From: Maridesulfovibrio sp.
GTDB lineage: Bacteria > Desulfobacterota > Desulfovibrionia > Desulfovibrionales > Desulfovibrionaceae
NCBI RefSeq assembly: GCF_963678865.1
Contig: NZ_OY787459.1
Location: 1 to 64,000, forward strand
DNA length: 64,000 bases
Direction of reading: 5' to 3'
The notes beneath the pieces are model-generated. The model ran no database searches and was not told the DNA's origin. It was given only the letters and a program-made list of their open reading frames with translations. The translations under genes were made by a program, and so were the position numbers. Of this stretch, positions 54,482 to 63,059 are shown one piece after another. Within the stretch, counting starts at the first letter, position 1, and every line of letters begins with the position of its first letter.

Positions 54482-57103
54482 TTATTCAGTCTTAAATTCC
54501 AAGCCATCATCACCGGAATCAATGCTGACAGAGTGCTCCTCACGCAGCTCTCCACCGATGATTTTCTTTGCCAGCGGGGTTTCCAGATGGGACTGGAGGT
54601 ACCGGCGCAGCGGCCTTGCCCCGTAGATGGGATCGTAAGACGCATGGGCGATGAATGCCTTGGCCTTGTCGGTTATTTCCATAGACATTTTTTGTTCTTC
54701 AAGACGTTTTTTCAAGCCTGCCAGTTGCAGGTCCACAATTTGGACAAGATCCTTTTCGAGCAGCGGCTTGAACAGCACTGTTTCGTCTACACGGTTCAGA
54801 AACTCGGGCCTGAAATGTCCGCGCAGCACGTTCATTACGCCGTCCTGAACTCCATCCTTGAACTCACCGTTGTCCTTGATTCCCTCAAGCATGAGTTGTG
54901 AACCGAGGTTGGAGGTCATGATAATGATTGTGTTTTTGCAATCCACGGTGCGGCCCTGTGAATCAGTGATTCGACCGTCATCAAGGATTTGCAGCAGCAC
55001 ATTGAAGACGTCGCTGTGCGCTTTTTCGATTTCATCAAAGAGCACAACGGAGTACGGCTTGCGGCGGATGGCTTCGGTTAGCTGCCCGCCTTCGTCGTAA
55101 CCGATGTAGCCCGGAGGAGCCCCGATGAGCCGTGCGACCGCATGTTTTTCCATGTATTCGGACATGTCCATGCGTACGATGTTTTCTTCGCTGTCAAAGA
55201 GCGCTTCCGCAAGGGCCTTGCACAGCTCGGTTTTACCGACACCGGTGGGACCGAGGAATATGAATGAGCCGATAGGCCTTGAAGGATCTTTGAGTCCCGC
55301 ACGGGCTCGCAGCACTGCTTCGGATACAGCCCGTACCGCATCATCCTGCCCGATTACGCGGCCATGCAGGATATCTTCAAGGCGGAGCAGTTTTTCCCGC
55401 TCTCCTTCCACAAGGCGGCTGACCGGAATTCCGGTCCAGCGGGAGATAATCCCGGCAATATCATCGGGACCGACAAATTCCTTGAGCAGGCGTTTGCTGT
55501 CCGCAGTGGCTTTGTCCTCTTCGCCTTCTATGTCGTTGGAGATTGCCTCCAGCTGATTCTGCAAATCGGGCAGCACAGAGTAGGTCAACTCAGATGCCCG
55601 ACCAAGATCTCCTTTGCGCTGGGCTTCTTCAATGTCGATCTTTGTTTTTTCGATCCGGGCCTTAATATCGCGGACGGTGTCGATGGAACCTTTTTCCTTT
55701 TCCCATTGTTCGACCAGCTCAGACTGTTTGATTTTCATCTCGGTAAGAGTGTCTTCCAGCTTTGAAAGGCGCTCACGGGATGCAGCGTCATCTTCCTTGC
55801 GCAGTGCTTCGCGTTCGATTTCGGCCTGCATAATCTGGCGGTTGACCTTGTCCAGCTCGTAGGGCTGGGAGTCGATCTCGGTCCTGATCATGGCTGCCGC
55901 TTCATCAATAAGGTCGATGGCTTTATCAGGCAACTGGCGGTCAGTGATATAGCGGGCGGAAAGACCGGCTGCTTCAACAAGCGCACTGTCGCTGATGCGT
56001 ACACCATGGTGAACTTCAAAACGTTCCTTCAAGCCGCGCAGGATTGAGATGGTGTCCTCAATGGTCGGTTCCTCAACCATAATGGTCTGGAAACGGCGTT
56101 CAAGGGCCGGGTCTTTCTCAATATACTTGCGGTATTCGTCAGTAGTTGTCGCGCCGATGCAGTGCAGTTCGCCACGGGCCAGCATTGGCTTGAGCAGGTT
56201 CCCGGCATCCATTGCGCCGTCAGTTTTACCTGCACCTACAATGGTATGGATTTCATCGATAAAGATGATGATCTGTCCGTCGGATTCCTGCACTTCCTTG
56301 AGCACGGCCTTGAGTCTTTCCTCAAATTCTCCGCGATATTTGGCTCCGGCAATGAGCGCACCCATGTCGAGCATGAACACGGTCTTGTCTTTCAAACCTT
56401 CGGGCACATCCTGCTTGACGATGCGTTGAGCCAGTCCTTCAATGATGGCGGTTTTACCGACCCCGGCTTCACCGATGAGGATCGGGTTGTTTTTCGTGCG
56501 CCGGGAAAGGATGCGGATTACGCGCCGTATTTCTGAATCACGGCCAATGACCGGATCAAGCTTGCCTTTGCGGGCTTCTTCCACCAGATCGCGTCCGTAT
56601 TTCTTCAGAGCATCGTAGGTGGCTTCCGGGTTATCAGTGGTCACGCGCTGATTGCCGCGGATGGAGGTCATGGCTTCCAGCACCTTGTCTTTGGTTAGGC
56701 CGAATTTTTTGTTGACCTTGCCTGCACCGGTTGAGCCGTGTTCGTCCATTATGGCGAGGAAAAGGTGCTCCACGCTGATGAATTCGTCCTGCATGCGCTG
56801 GGCAATTTCTTCAGAGGCAACAATAATCCTGTTCAGCCGCTGGGTAACAAAGACCTGACCTGGCTGTGCGCCGGGGCCGCTGACCTGCGGAAGTTTGCGT
56901 ATTTCATCCTCTACAGCTTTTTTATAGTCTGCGGGATCAATGGATGATTTTTCGAGAATTTTGGAAACAATTCCTTTTTCCTGCTCAATGAGCGCGAGGA
57001 GGAGGTGTTCCACTTCTATCTGCTGCTGGCCGTTTTTAACAGCCAGAGATTGTGCCGCAGCAATTGCGTCGTTGGTTTTTTGTGTGAATTTGTTCGGATC
57101 CAT
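54482..57103 (-). CDS. clpB: Disaggregase ClpB
   Basis: ClpB, with DnaK, pulls proteins out of aggregates. The 873-residue protein has the N domain, AAA1 (Walker [11 protein letters not shown]), the coiled-coil middle domain (about 410-530, [20 protein letters not shown]) and AAA2 (Walker [17 protein letters not shown], sensor NRVDETVLF). It is third in the cbpA-cbpM-clpB operon. Several in-frame starts exist but [14 protein letters not shown] is the family N-terminus. Confidence 0.97.
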   Translation of the reverse strand: MDPNKFTQKTNDAIAAAQSLAVKNGQQQIEVEHLLLALIEQEKGIVSKILEKSSIDPADYKKAVEDEIRKLPQVSGPGAQPGQVFVTQRLNRIIVASEEIAQRMQDEFISVEHLFLAIMDEHGSTGAGKVNKKFGLTKDKVLEAMTSIRGNQRVTTDNPEATYDALKKYGRDLVEEARKGKLDPVIGRDSEIRRVIRILSRRTKNNPILIGEAGVGKTAIIEGLAQRIVKQDVPEGLKDKTVFMLDMGALIAGAKYRGEFEERLKAVLKEVQESDGQIIIFIDEIHTIVGAGKTDGAMDAGNLLKPMLARGELHCIGATTTDEYRKYIEKDPALERRFQTIMVEEPTIEDTISILRGLKERFEVHHGVRISDSALVEAAGLSARYITDRQLPDKAIDLIDEAAAMIRTEIDSQPYELDKVNRQIMQAEIEREALRKEDDAASRERLSKLEDTLTEMKIKQSELVEQWEKEKGSIDTVRDIKARIEKTKIDIEEAQRKGDLGRASELTYSVLPDLQNQLEAISNDIEGEEDKATADSKRLLKEFVGPDDIAGIISRWTGIPVSRLVEGEREKLLRLEDILHGRVIGQDDAVRAVSEAVLRARAGLKDPSRPIGSFIFLGPTGVGKTELCKALAEALFDSEENIVRMDMSEYMEKHAVARLIGAPPGYIGYDEGGQLTEAIRRKPYSVVLFDEIEKAHSDVFNVLLQILDDGRITDSQGRTVDCKNTIIIMTSNLGSQLMLEGIKDNGEFKDGVQDGVMNVLRGHFRPEFLNRVDETVLFKPLLEKDLVQIVDLQLAGLKKRLEEQKMSMEITDKAKAFIAHASYDPIYGARPLRRYLQSHLETPLAKKIIGGELREEHSVSIDSGDDGLEFKTE

Positions 57104-57201
57104 ATTCAGTCTCCTTTTTGCTTTATCTTAATTGACCTGCATTCAAGATTCACAACTCATTTCAGTTAATATGCCTGAAATCCGGACGCACTTCTACTGT
57201 T

Positions 57202-57237
57202 CTCAAAGGGGGGGGCGTTTCCTCCCCCTGAGTTTTT
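57202..57237 (+). terminator. Plus-strand terminator-like hairpin between cbpM and clpB
   Basis: CTCA-aa-GGGGG (57202-57212) pairs with CCCCC-TGAG (57224-57232), followed on the plus strand by TTTTT. The flanking genes are on the minus strand, so it does not end a known gene. Confidence 0.4.
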
Positions 57238-57293
57238 GCTGCGTTTTAGGCAGGAGTCTGAATCCTGTAGAAAGATCGCAAGTCATTTTGTTT

Positions 57294-57608
57294 TTAAATC
57301 AATTTTTTCATTTCTTCGATTTGAGACTCAAGTTTCTCAACCCGTTCAAGCAGATCCACGATGATGGACCCGCCTGTGGGAGTGACTTCGAGGTCCTTAC
57401 AGAGCCTCGAGAGCTTGGTCATGCGATAAAGATCGCGTGTTTCAAAGAGATAATGTCCGTCCCCAGTGGTTCCGGGCCGCACCCATTCTATGCTGATCAG
57501 CTCTAGAACCACGGTCTCTTCAAGTCCGGTCATTTCCATAACCTGTGTTATGACCAGTCGTTTGGAGCTGGATGGAGGCTGCGCTTCGGTCCTTTGTTTA
57601 ATGTCCAT
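57294..57608 (-). CDS. cbpM: Chaperone-modulator CbpM (MerR-like)
   Basis: This 104-residue protein has an N-terminal MerR-type domain (ITQVMEMTGLEETVVLELI, GHYLFETRDLYRMTKLSRL) and a C-terminal coiled coil (VDLLERVEKLESQIEEMKKL). It matches CbpM, which binds CbpA and inhibits its J domain, and is distantly related to the repressor HspR. It starts 12 bases after cbpA. A DNA-binding role at the operon promoter is possible but unproven. Confidence 0.85.
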   Translation of the reverse strand: MDIKQRTEAQPPSSSKRLVITQVMEMTGLEETVVLELISIEWVRPGTTGDGHYLFETRDLYRMTKLSRLCKDLEVTPTGGSIIVDLLERVEKLESQIEEMKKLI

Positions 57609-57620
57609 GGCGAACCTCCT

Positions 57621-58613
57621 TTAGAATGAGCGGGGTGAGAAGTCGGACTTTTCAGCCAGTTCTTCCCAAAGTTTTTTTATTTCGTCTGTTTCGGCCTTGG
57701 GCACCTGAATCATGATGCGTACAAACTGATCGCCTTTCTTGGATCCGGTACCAAGTCCGCGTCCTTTGATGCGAAGTTTCTTGCCGCTTCCAAGCCCTGC
57801 GGGAATATTCATTTCAACCATTCCGTCAAGGGTGGGCAGCTTGAATTTTCCGCCGAGCGCCGCTTCCCACGGGGCAAGGTGCAGGTCAAGGATAACATTG
57901 CTTTCTTCGACCTTGAAATCCTTGTGCGCTGCAAGCTTGATTTTCAGGTACAGGTCGCCGCGCGGTCCGTCATGCTGGCCGGGTGATCCCTGACCGGAAA
58001 GGCGGATTTTCTGGCCTTCCTTGATACCTGCGGGAATCTTAACATCCAGAGTCTTTGATTGGACCATGGGATGCCCGCCCGGACCGGTTGCTCTTTCCTG
58101 TACTGTCACGGATTTCGGTCCGCCCTTGTAGGCTTCTTCAAGAGTCAGCAGCAGGGTGGTTTCTGAGTTTTCACCTTTGCGCGGACGCTGCTGGAATCTT
58201 TGTCCACTAAATCCTCCGCCACCGAAATTGGCACCGCCGAAGTTTGCACCGCCTCCGCCGAAGATGGTTTCAAAGAAGTCGCTGAAATCACCGCCTCCGG
58301 CACCTCCTCCGCCGAAGCCTCCGAATCCGCCACCGCCGAAGTTCATGTTTTCGTAGCCCGGAGGCGGACGGAAATTCTGTCCGTGCTCCCAGTCCGCACC
58401 GAACTGGTCGTACATTTTACGCTTTTCCGGATCCTTGAGAACTTCGTAAGCTTCGTTGATTTCTTTAAACTTCTGCTCTGCTTCCGCTTTATCCGGGTTC
58501 AAGTCAGGGTGATACTGCCGGGCCAGTTTTTTAAAGGCCTTGGCTATCTCATCCTTGCTTGCGGAGCGGGAAACCCCCAGAAGTTTGTAATAGTCCTTAT
58601 ATTTGACGCTCAT
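57621..58613 (-). CDS. cbpA: DnaJ-family co-chaperone CbpA
   Basis: This class B J-protein of 330 residues stimulates DnaK. It has the J domain with HPD at 35-37, a Gly/Phe-rich linker (about 85-140) and two beta-barrel client-binding domains; the Cys zinc finger of true DnaJ is absent. The motif KIPAGIKEGQKIRLSGQG is the usual one after the linker. GGAG precedes the ATG. It leads the operon with cbpM and clpB. Confidence 0.95.
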   Translation of the reverse strand: MSVKYKDYYKLLGVSRSASKDEIAKAFKKLARQYHPDLNPDKAEAEQKFKEINEAYEVLKDPEKRKMYDQFGADWEHGQNFRPPPGYENMNFGGGGFGGFGGGGAGGGDFSDFFETIFGGGGANFGGANFGGGGFSGQRFQQRPRKGENSETTLLLTLEEAYKGGPKSVTVQERATGPGGHPMVQSKTLDVKIPAGIKEGQKIRLSGQGSPGQHDGPRGDLYLKIKLAAHKDFKVEESNVILDLHLAPWEAALGGKFKLPTLDGMVEMNIPAGLGSGKKLRIKGRGLGTGSKKGDQFVRIMIQVPKAETDEIKKLWEELAEKSDFSPRSF

Positions 58614-58660
58614 CTTGTAATTACTCCTTGAGTGATTGGACGATCAGTTTATGTTCGCCA

Positions 58661-58695
58661 CTCTATCAGAGTAAATCAGAGTTTGAGCAAGTCAA
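58661..58695 (-). promoter_or_regulatory. Promoter and repeated half-site operator of cbpA
   Basis: ACTCT (58661-58665) pairs with AGAGT around ATC, and ATCAGAGT is then repeated 10 bases later (to 58683), giving three half-sites on one face. TTGACT on the minus strand (58690-58695) lies beside them, so a bound protein would cover the -10 region. The -10 itself is unclear. Confidence 0.4.
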
Positions 58696-58772
58696 GCGTA
58701 ATAATTGAAATTTGAAGGATGGATAGTGGGTGGTTTGTGCTAAAAGTAGTAATAGCAAAGTTTACCGATGTG

Positions 58773-58817
58773 AAAAAAATCCCTCCCACCGATTTTAAAC
58801 GGGGGTGGGATTTTTTT
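58773..58817. terminator. Terminator after the nhaC gene
   Basis: An AAATCC(CT)CCCACC / GGGGTGGGATTT stem with an A-rich left side and T-rich right side lies just past the antiporter stop. It can work on the minus strand for the antiporter gene. Confidence 0.75.
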
Positions 58818-58839
58818 AATACGTATATTCTGCTTCGCG

Positions 58840-60546
58840 CTAATTGGAAACTGGCTTACCCAGAAATCTTACTACTGCGAGAACTGCGATGATTCCGGCG
58901 GGCAGGACAATTGATACGGGCATTCCTAGTCCTGCGGGAATGTATCCGAACAGGATGGAGATGAGAGCCACCGGGATGGCGTAAAAGAGCTGTGTTCTGG
59001 TGTGGTCGATGTGGTCACATGCGGAACCCATGGAGGACAGGATTGTGGTATCCGAGATGGGAGAGCAGTGGTCGCCGAAGATAGCTCCGGTAAGGACCGC
59101 ACCGATGTTCAGGATTACGTATCCCTGCTCAGGTACCAGCGCGTAGGCCAGCGGGATGCAGAGCGGCATGAGGATACCCATTGTTCCGTAAGATGTTCCT
59201 GTAGCAAAGGAAATGATGGAACCCATTATGAAAATAATGGAGGGCAGCAGGAAGGTCGGAATGGTGTCGGAGAGCACGTTTACGAGGTAGGCGGCAGTTC
59301 CGAGTTCCTTGATGATGCCGGACAGTGACCATGCCAGCAGCAGGATTACCGCAGTGATGTTAAGTGATTTAACACCCTGAATCCAAGTGGAGATTGCTTC
59401 GTCCACAGTCAGAATGCGTTTGCCGATGGCGATGGCCAGAGCCACAACACCTGCGATGAGTGCAGCCTGAAAAAGTACAACTGATGCATCTGATGCACCG
59501 AATGCTTCGCGGATAGCCACAAAGCTCATGGGTGCGTCCTCGAAAATCTTTTTCAGCGCGGCATCGTCACCGCCCATAATTCCGTTGTAACCGTTGAAGT
59601 AGAAACCGAGGAAAGCTGCAACAATCAGTGTTCCGATAGGGATGATTGCATACCAGATGCTGGGAGTTACGTTTTCCGCTGGCTGCAGTTCAGTTGCTTC
59701 ATCCGCGACCATGGGTTTGGCCTTGTCGTCAATTACTTTTCCGGTGGTGCGGGCGCGGTGTTCAGCCTTGTACATGGGGCCGAATTCGCGCATGAGCCAG
59801 ATGGTGGCGAGAATGAAAACCAGAATAAGAATATTGTAAAATCTGTACGGAATGGTTTCCACGAAAACTCCGTATGCATTCATGGTATAGCCGATACCCT
59901 GAAGGCCATCGCGGATCAGGCCAACTTCGTAGGCAACCCAGGTGGAGATCAGGGCGATGCCTGCAATGGGTGCTGCGGTGGCATCGATGATAAAAGCAAG
60001 CTTCTCACGGGAGACCTTCATTTTATCAGTTACCGGACGCATGATCGGGCCGACGGTGAGAGAGTTCGCATAGTCATCAAAAAAGATGAAAAGCCCGAGC
60101 ACCCAAGTCACAAACTGGGAACTTCTCGGGCTTCTGGCTTTTTTTGCCAGAGCATCGGCAATTGCCTTTGCGCCGCCCATCTTGGATACCAGTGCGATAA
60201 GCCCACCGATGGCGAGACACTGGAGTACGATACCCGCGTTCCATGAGTCGGCAAGAGAAGCGAGAATTTCGTTTGAAAGACGCAGGAAGCCGCCGATAAA
60301 TCCGTTGTAGATGTCAAATCCTTTGGCTTCCAGCATGAAAGCACCGGAAAACACACCGATGAAAAGTGACAGGACAACGTTCTTTGTAATGAAGGCAAGA
60401 ACAATTGCCACCAGTGGTGGAATCAGTGTGAATAAACCGTAAATTTTGGCATTGGCCGGTCCGAGGCTGGAGTCAGCAGCAAAGGCCGGTTGACAAAGCA
60501 GTGTAAACAACACCGTGAGTATAAAAAATCCACTCCATTTGCGCAT
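58840..60546 (-). CDS. NhaC-family Na+/H+ antiporter
   Basis: This 568-residue inner-membrane protein has about 12 hydrophobic segments and the NhaC motifs FIFFDDYANSLTVGP and FATGTSYGTMGILMPLCIPLAYAL followed by FGDHCSPISDTTILSS. It probably exchanges sodium for protons, useful in a marine organism, although some relatives move organic acids. The N-terminus looks like a cleavable signal peptide (ending QPAFA), which places the following residues in the periplasm. It stands alone, divergent from thiC. Confidence 0.88.
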   Translation of the reverse strand: MRKWSGFFILTVLFTLLCQPAFAADSSLGPANAKIYGLFTLIPPLVAIVLAFITKNVVLSLFIGVFSGAFMLEAKGFDIYNGFIGGFLRLSNEILASLADSWNAGIVLQCLAIGGLIALVSKMGGAKAIADALAKKARSPRSSQFVTWVLGLFIFFDDYANSLTVGPIMRPVTDKMKVSREKLAFIIDATAAPIAGIALISTWVAYEVGLIRDGLQGIGYTMNAYGVFVETIPYRFYNILILVFILATIWLMREFGPMYKAEHRARTTGKVIDDKAKPMVADEATELQPAENVTPSIWYAIIPIGTLIVAAFLGFYFNGYNGIMGGDDAALKKIFEDAPMSFVAIREAFGASDASVVLFQAALIAGVVALAIAIGKRILTVDEAISTWIQGVKSLNITAVILLLAWSLSGIIKELGTAAYLVNVLSDTIPTFLLPSIIFIMGSIISFATGTSYGTMGILMPLCIPLAYALVPEQGYVILNIGAVLTGAIFGDHCSPISDTTILSSMGSACDHIDHTRTQLFYAIPVALISILFGYIPAGLGMPVSIVLPAGIIAVLAVVRFLGKPVSN

Positions 60547-60772
60547 TTTAAATTTCCCCCTTGAAATATTAGTGTCGCAAAAAATATGATCTGCTCATCT
60601 ACTAGATTTGTTACATAAATGCAAATTTGATTTTGTATCTGTTTAATTTTCCATGATAAAATTATGAAATGACAGACTTTAGCTTAAAAAAATTAATGAA
60701 AAACAAATTTATGCTGGTTGTGGTTAAAATCGGTTAGTCTCACTCTTATTTGCTTTCGGGGGTAAAAGTACC
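60547..60772. other. Divergent intergenic region, nhaC side
   Basis: This AT-rich sequence should hold the antiporter promoter. I see no clear element and no thiamine-pyrophosphate riboswitch pattern. Confidence 0.3.
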
Positions 60773-60831
60773 ATTGTACCCTGTTACAATTTGGGGTATG
60801 CACTTGCCTGTACAGACACCATTGATAATAC
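60773..60831 (+). promoter_or_regulatory. Dyad operator and promoter of thiC
   Basis: A perfect dyad, ATTGTA-ccctgt-TACAAT (60773-60790), lies 13 bases upstream of TTGCCT (60804-60809), which is 16 bases from TAATAC (60826-60831). A dyad upstream of a weak -35 suits an activator. The protein is unknown. Confidence 0.45.
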
Positions 60832-60870
60832 GATAAATGCACAATTCTAAATAAAATATAAGGAAATCAG

Positions 60871-62139
60871 ATGTTTTCAAAAAATAAAGCTCTCAAAAGC
60901 ATATTTGATTCCAGCATTGATGAACTTTGCAAGAGCGAAGGGCTCTCCAAAGAGACCATTATTCAGGGCATTGAAGACGGGACCATGGTTCTGCTCGGGA
61001 ACCCCAACCATAAAAATGTAACTCCCACCCTTATCGGGCAGCCCGCAAAGGTAAAAGTAAACGCTAACATCGGTACTTCTCCTTTTAAGAATGACCGTGA
61101 AAAAGAAATGAAGAAGCTTGATGCCGCATGGAAGGCAGGCGCACATGCCGTTATGGACCTTTCCACTGCGGGTGATCTTGACGGAATCAGGACCGATATG
61201 CTGAACAGCTGCCCCCTGCCGCTGGGTACTGTTCCCATCTATGCCATGGCGCAGCAATACGTTGCCCGTGATGAAGATCCTGCCGGTTTTTCTATTGATG
61301 AGCTTCTTGTCGAAGTGGAAAAAGAAGCAGAACAGGGCGTTGATTTCATGACTCTGCATTGCGGCCTGACCCGTCGCGGAGCAGACTGGGCAACAGCTGA
61401 AGACGAGCGTCTGCTGGGTATTGTTTCCCGAGGCGGGTCCATCCTTGCCCGTTGGATGCGTGATCACGACGAGGAAAATCCGTTGCTGACCAACTACGAC
61501 AGACTTCTTGAAATCTGCCTGAAACACAATGTTACCTTGAGTCTCGGTGACGGCCTGCGTCCCGGTGCCGGTGCAGATGCAGGCGATGCCGCACAGTGGG
61601 AAGAAGTTCTTGTCCTCGGCAAGCTTGCCAAGCGCGCGCATGAGTACGGCGTACAGGCTATGATTGAAGGCCCGGGCCACGTACCCATGAATCTCGTTGA
61701 AACCCAGATCCGTGGTATCAAGGCAGCTACTTACAACGCTCCCCTTTACGTCCTCGGACCTCTGGTTACCGATTCCGCTCCCGGTTACGATCACATTGCC
61801 GGAGCAATCGGCGGCGCTATTGCCGTAATGAACGGTGTTGACTTCCTTTGCTATCTTACTCCCGCAGAACATCTGACCCTGCCTGAGATTGATGATGTCT
61901 GGAACGGCGTCAAGGCTTCCCTCGTAGCCGCTCAGTGCGGTGAAGTCGGAATGGGCCGTAAAGATGCTGTTCAGCGTGACAGGGATATTTCCATAGCACG
62001 TAAGGAACTTGACTGGGATCGTATTGCCGAACTCGCAATTGACCCCGCACTGGCGTGTGCTCGTAGAAAAGACCATAAAGACGAAAAAGAATGCGCTATG
62101 TGCGGAAAATTCTGCGCTGTACGCATGCTTTCTGAATAA
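60871..62139 (+). CDS. thiC: Phosphomethylpyrimidine synthase, short form
   Basis: ThiC is a radical-SAM-type enzyme that rearranges aminoimidazole ribotide into the hydroxymethylpyrimidine phosphate of thiamine. The 422-residue short form has VNANIGTSPF, VMDLSTAGDL, MTLHCGLTRRG and IEGPGHVPMN. The C-terminal cluster motif is C408-C411-C415 (CAMCGKFC), with three residues between the second and third Cys instead of the four of long ThiC. The paralogue BzaF, for benzimidazole, is the main alternative; thiL nearby favours ThiC. AAGGAAA precedes the ATG. Confidence 0.88.
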   Translation: MFSKNKALKSIFDSSIDELCKSEGLSKETIIQGIEDGTMVLLGNPNHKNVTPTLIGQPAKVKVNANIGTSPFKNDREKEMKKLDAAWKAGAHAVMDLSTAGDLDGIRTDMLNSCPLPLGTVPIYAMAQQYVARDEDPAGFSIDELLVEVEKEAEQGVDFMTLHCGLTRRGADWATAEDERLLGIVSRGGSILARWMRDHDEENPLLTNYDRLLEICLKHNVTLSLGDGLRPGAGADAGDAAQWEEVLVLGKLAKRAHEYGVQAMIEGPGHVPMNLVETQIRGIKAATYNAPLYVLGPLVTDSAPGYDHIAGAIGGAIAVMNGVDFLCYLTPAEHLTLPEIDDVWNGVKASLVAAQCGEVGMGRKDAVQRDRDISIARKELDWDRIAELAIDPALACARRKDHKDEKECAMCGKFCAVRMLSE

Positions 62140-62186
62140 TCCTGAATTTGAATTAGAGCCGCTCTGTACATACTAAGATGCTAACG

Positions 62187-62220
62187 GCCCGTAACACCTC
62201 TGGTGTTACGGGCTTTTTTT
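62187..62220 (+). terminator. Terminator of thiC
   Basis: A perfect 12-bp stem (62187-62198 with 62202-62213, GCCCGTAACACC and complement) with a three-base loop is followed by seven T residues. Confidence 0.93.
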
Positions 62221-62284
62221 ATGTAAGCTGATGCTGACTTATTAAACAAACGTTTAAATTGCATCTTTTGCAGGAGAATCAGCA

Positions 62285-62944
62285 ATGTTTCGATATGTTC
62301 GGGACCCCATGAGTGGGCTGACACATTTTATTGGTTTTTGCCTTGCTATTGCCGGATTGGTAATGCTGCTGCTTGCTTCTGTGAATCCCACAAGTGTGAT
62401 GCATGTGGTTACTTTTTCGATATTCGGCGGCGGGATGATTCTGCTTTACCTCGCCAGTACTCTCTATCATTGGCTGCCCCTGTCCAAGCGGGGGATAATG
62501 TGGCTGCGCAAGCTCGATCATTCCATGATCTATGTCTACATCGCCGCAACTTATACGCCAGTCTGCCTTGTTGGTCTGAAGGGCGCTTGGGGGTGGTCGC
62601 TATTCGGGGCTATCTGGGGAATGGCGGTCGCCGGAATCATAACCAAAATGCTTTGGCTGCATGCACCGCGATGGTTGTCCACAGGCTTTTATCTTGCTAT
62701 GGGCTGGCTGGTGATTGTAGGGGCTTATCCTTTGATTCAGGCATTGCAGACCGGTGCTTTACTTTGGCTTTTGGCCGGTGGGGTCATGTATTCAATCGGT
62801 GCGGTGATCTACGCCACAAAGCATCCTGATCCGTGGCCCGAATTTTTTGGCTTTCACGAAATTTTTCATGTTTTTGTCATGGCCGGAAGCTTCTGCCATT
62901 TCTGGGTTATGTATGAGTATATTACGGAACTGGGGTGGAGTTAG
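62285..62944 (+). CDS. HlyIII / PAQR-family membrane protein
   Basis: This 219-residue protein has seven membrane segments and the conserved motifs of the hemolysin III family: STLYHWLP, KLDHSMIYVYIAATYTP and FGFHEIFHVFVMAGSFCHF, whose His and Asp residues bind zinc in related receptors. The name comes from a Bacillus protein; the physiological role in Gram-negative bacteria is unclear. AGGAGAA precedes the ATG. Confidence 0.9.
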   Translation: MFRYVRDPMSGLTHFIGFCLAIAGLVMLLLASVNPTSVMHVVTFSIFGGGMILLYLASTLYHWLPLSKRGIMWLRKLDHSMIYVYIAATYTPVCLVGLKGAWGWSLFGAIWGMAVAGIITKMLWLHAPRWLSTGFYLAMGWLVIVGAYPLIQALQTGALLWLLAGGVMYSIGAVIYATKHPDPWPEFFGFHEIFHVFVMAGSFCHFWVMYEYITELGWS

Positions 62945-63059
62945 CTTGAATGAGCCATCGCGCTTTTGATGTAAGAATATTACCCTGCGGTCAAAGGAAC
63001 CAAAATCTATTTGGAATCTCAATCAGGGCAAGCAGAGAGTTATTTGCTTTAGATTTTTG

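Noticed and set aside
58614-58650. HspR-type HAIR element before cbpA
   Set aside because: Only one half (CTTGAGT) is present; the second half at the required distance is absent.
60773-60790. Rex or HcpR binding site upstream of thiC
   Set aside because: TTGT and ACAA are 8 bases apart here, not the 10 of the Rex or HcpR consensus, and the inner GA/TC bases are missing.
60877-62076. Long open frame antisense to thiC (399 codons)
   Set aside because: Shadow of thiC without ribosome site or family resemblance.
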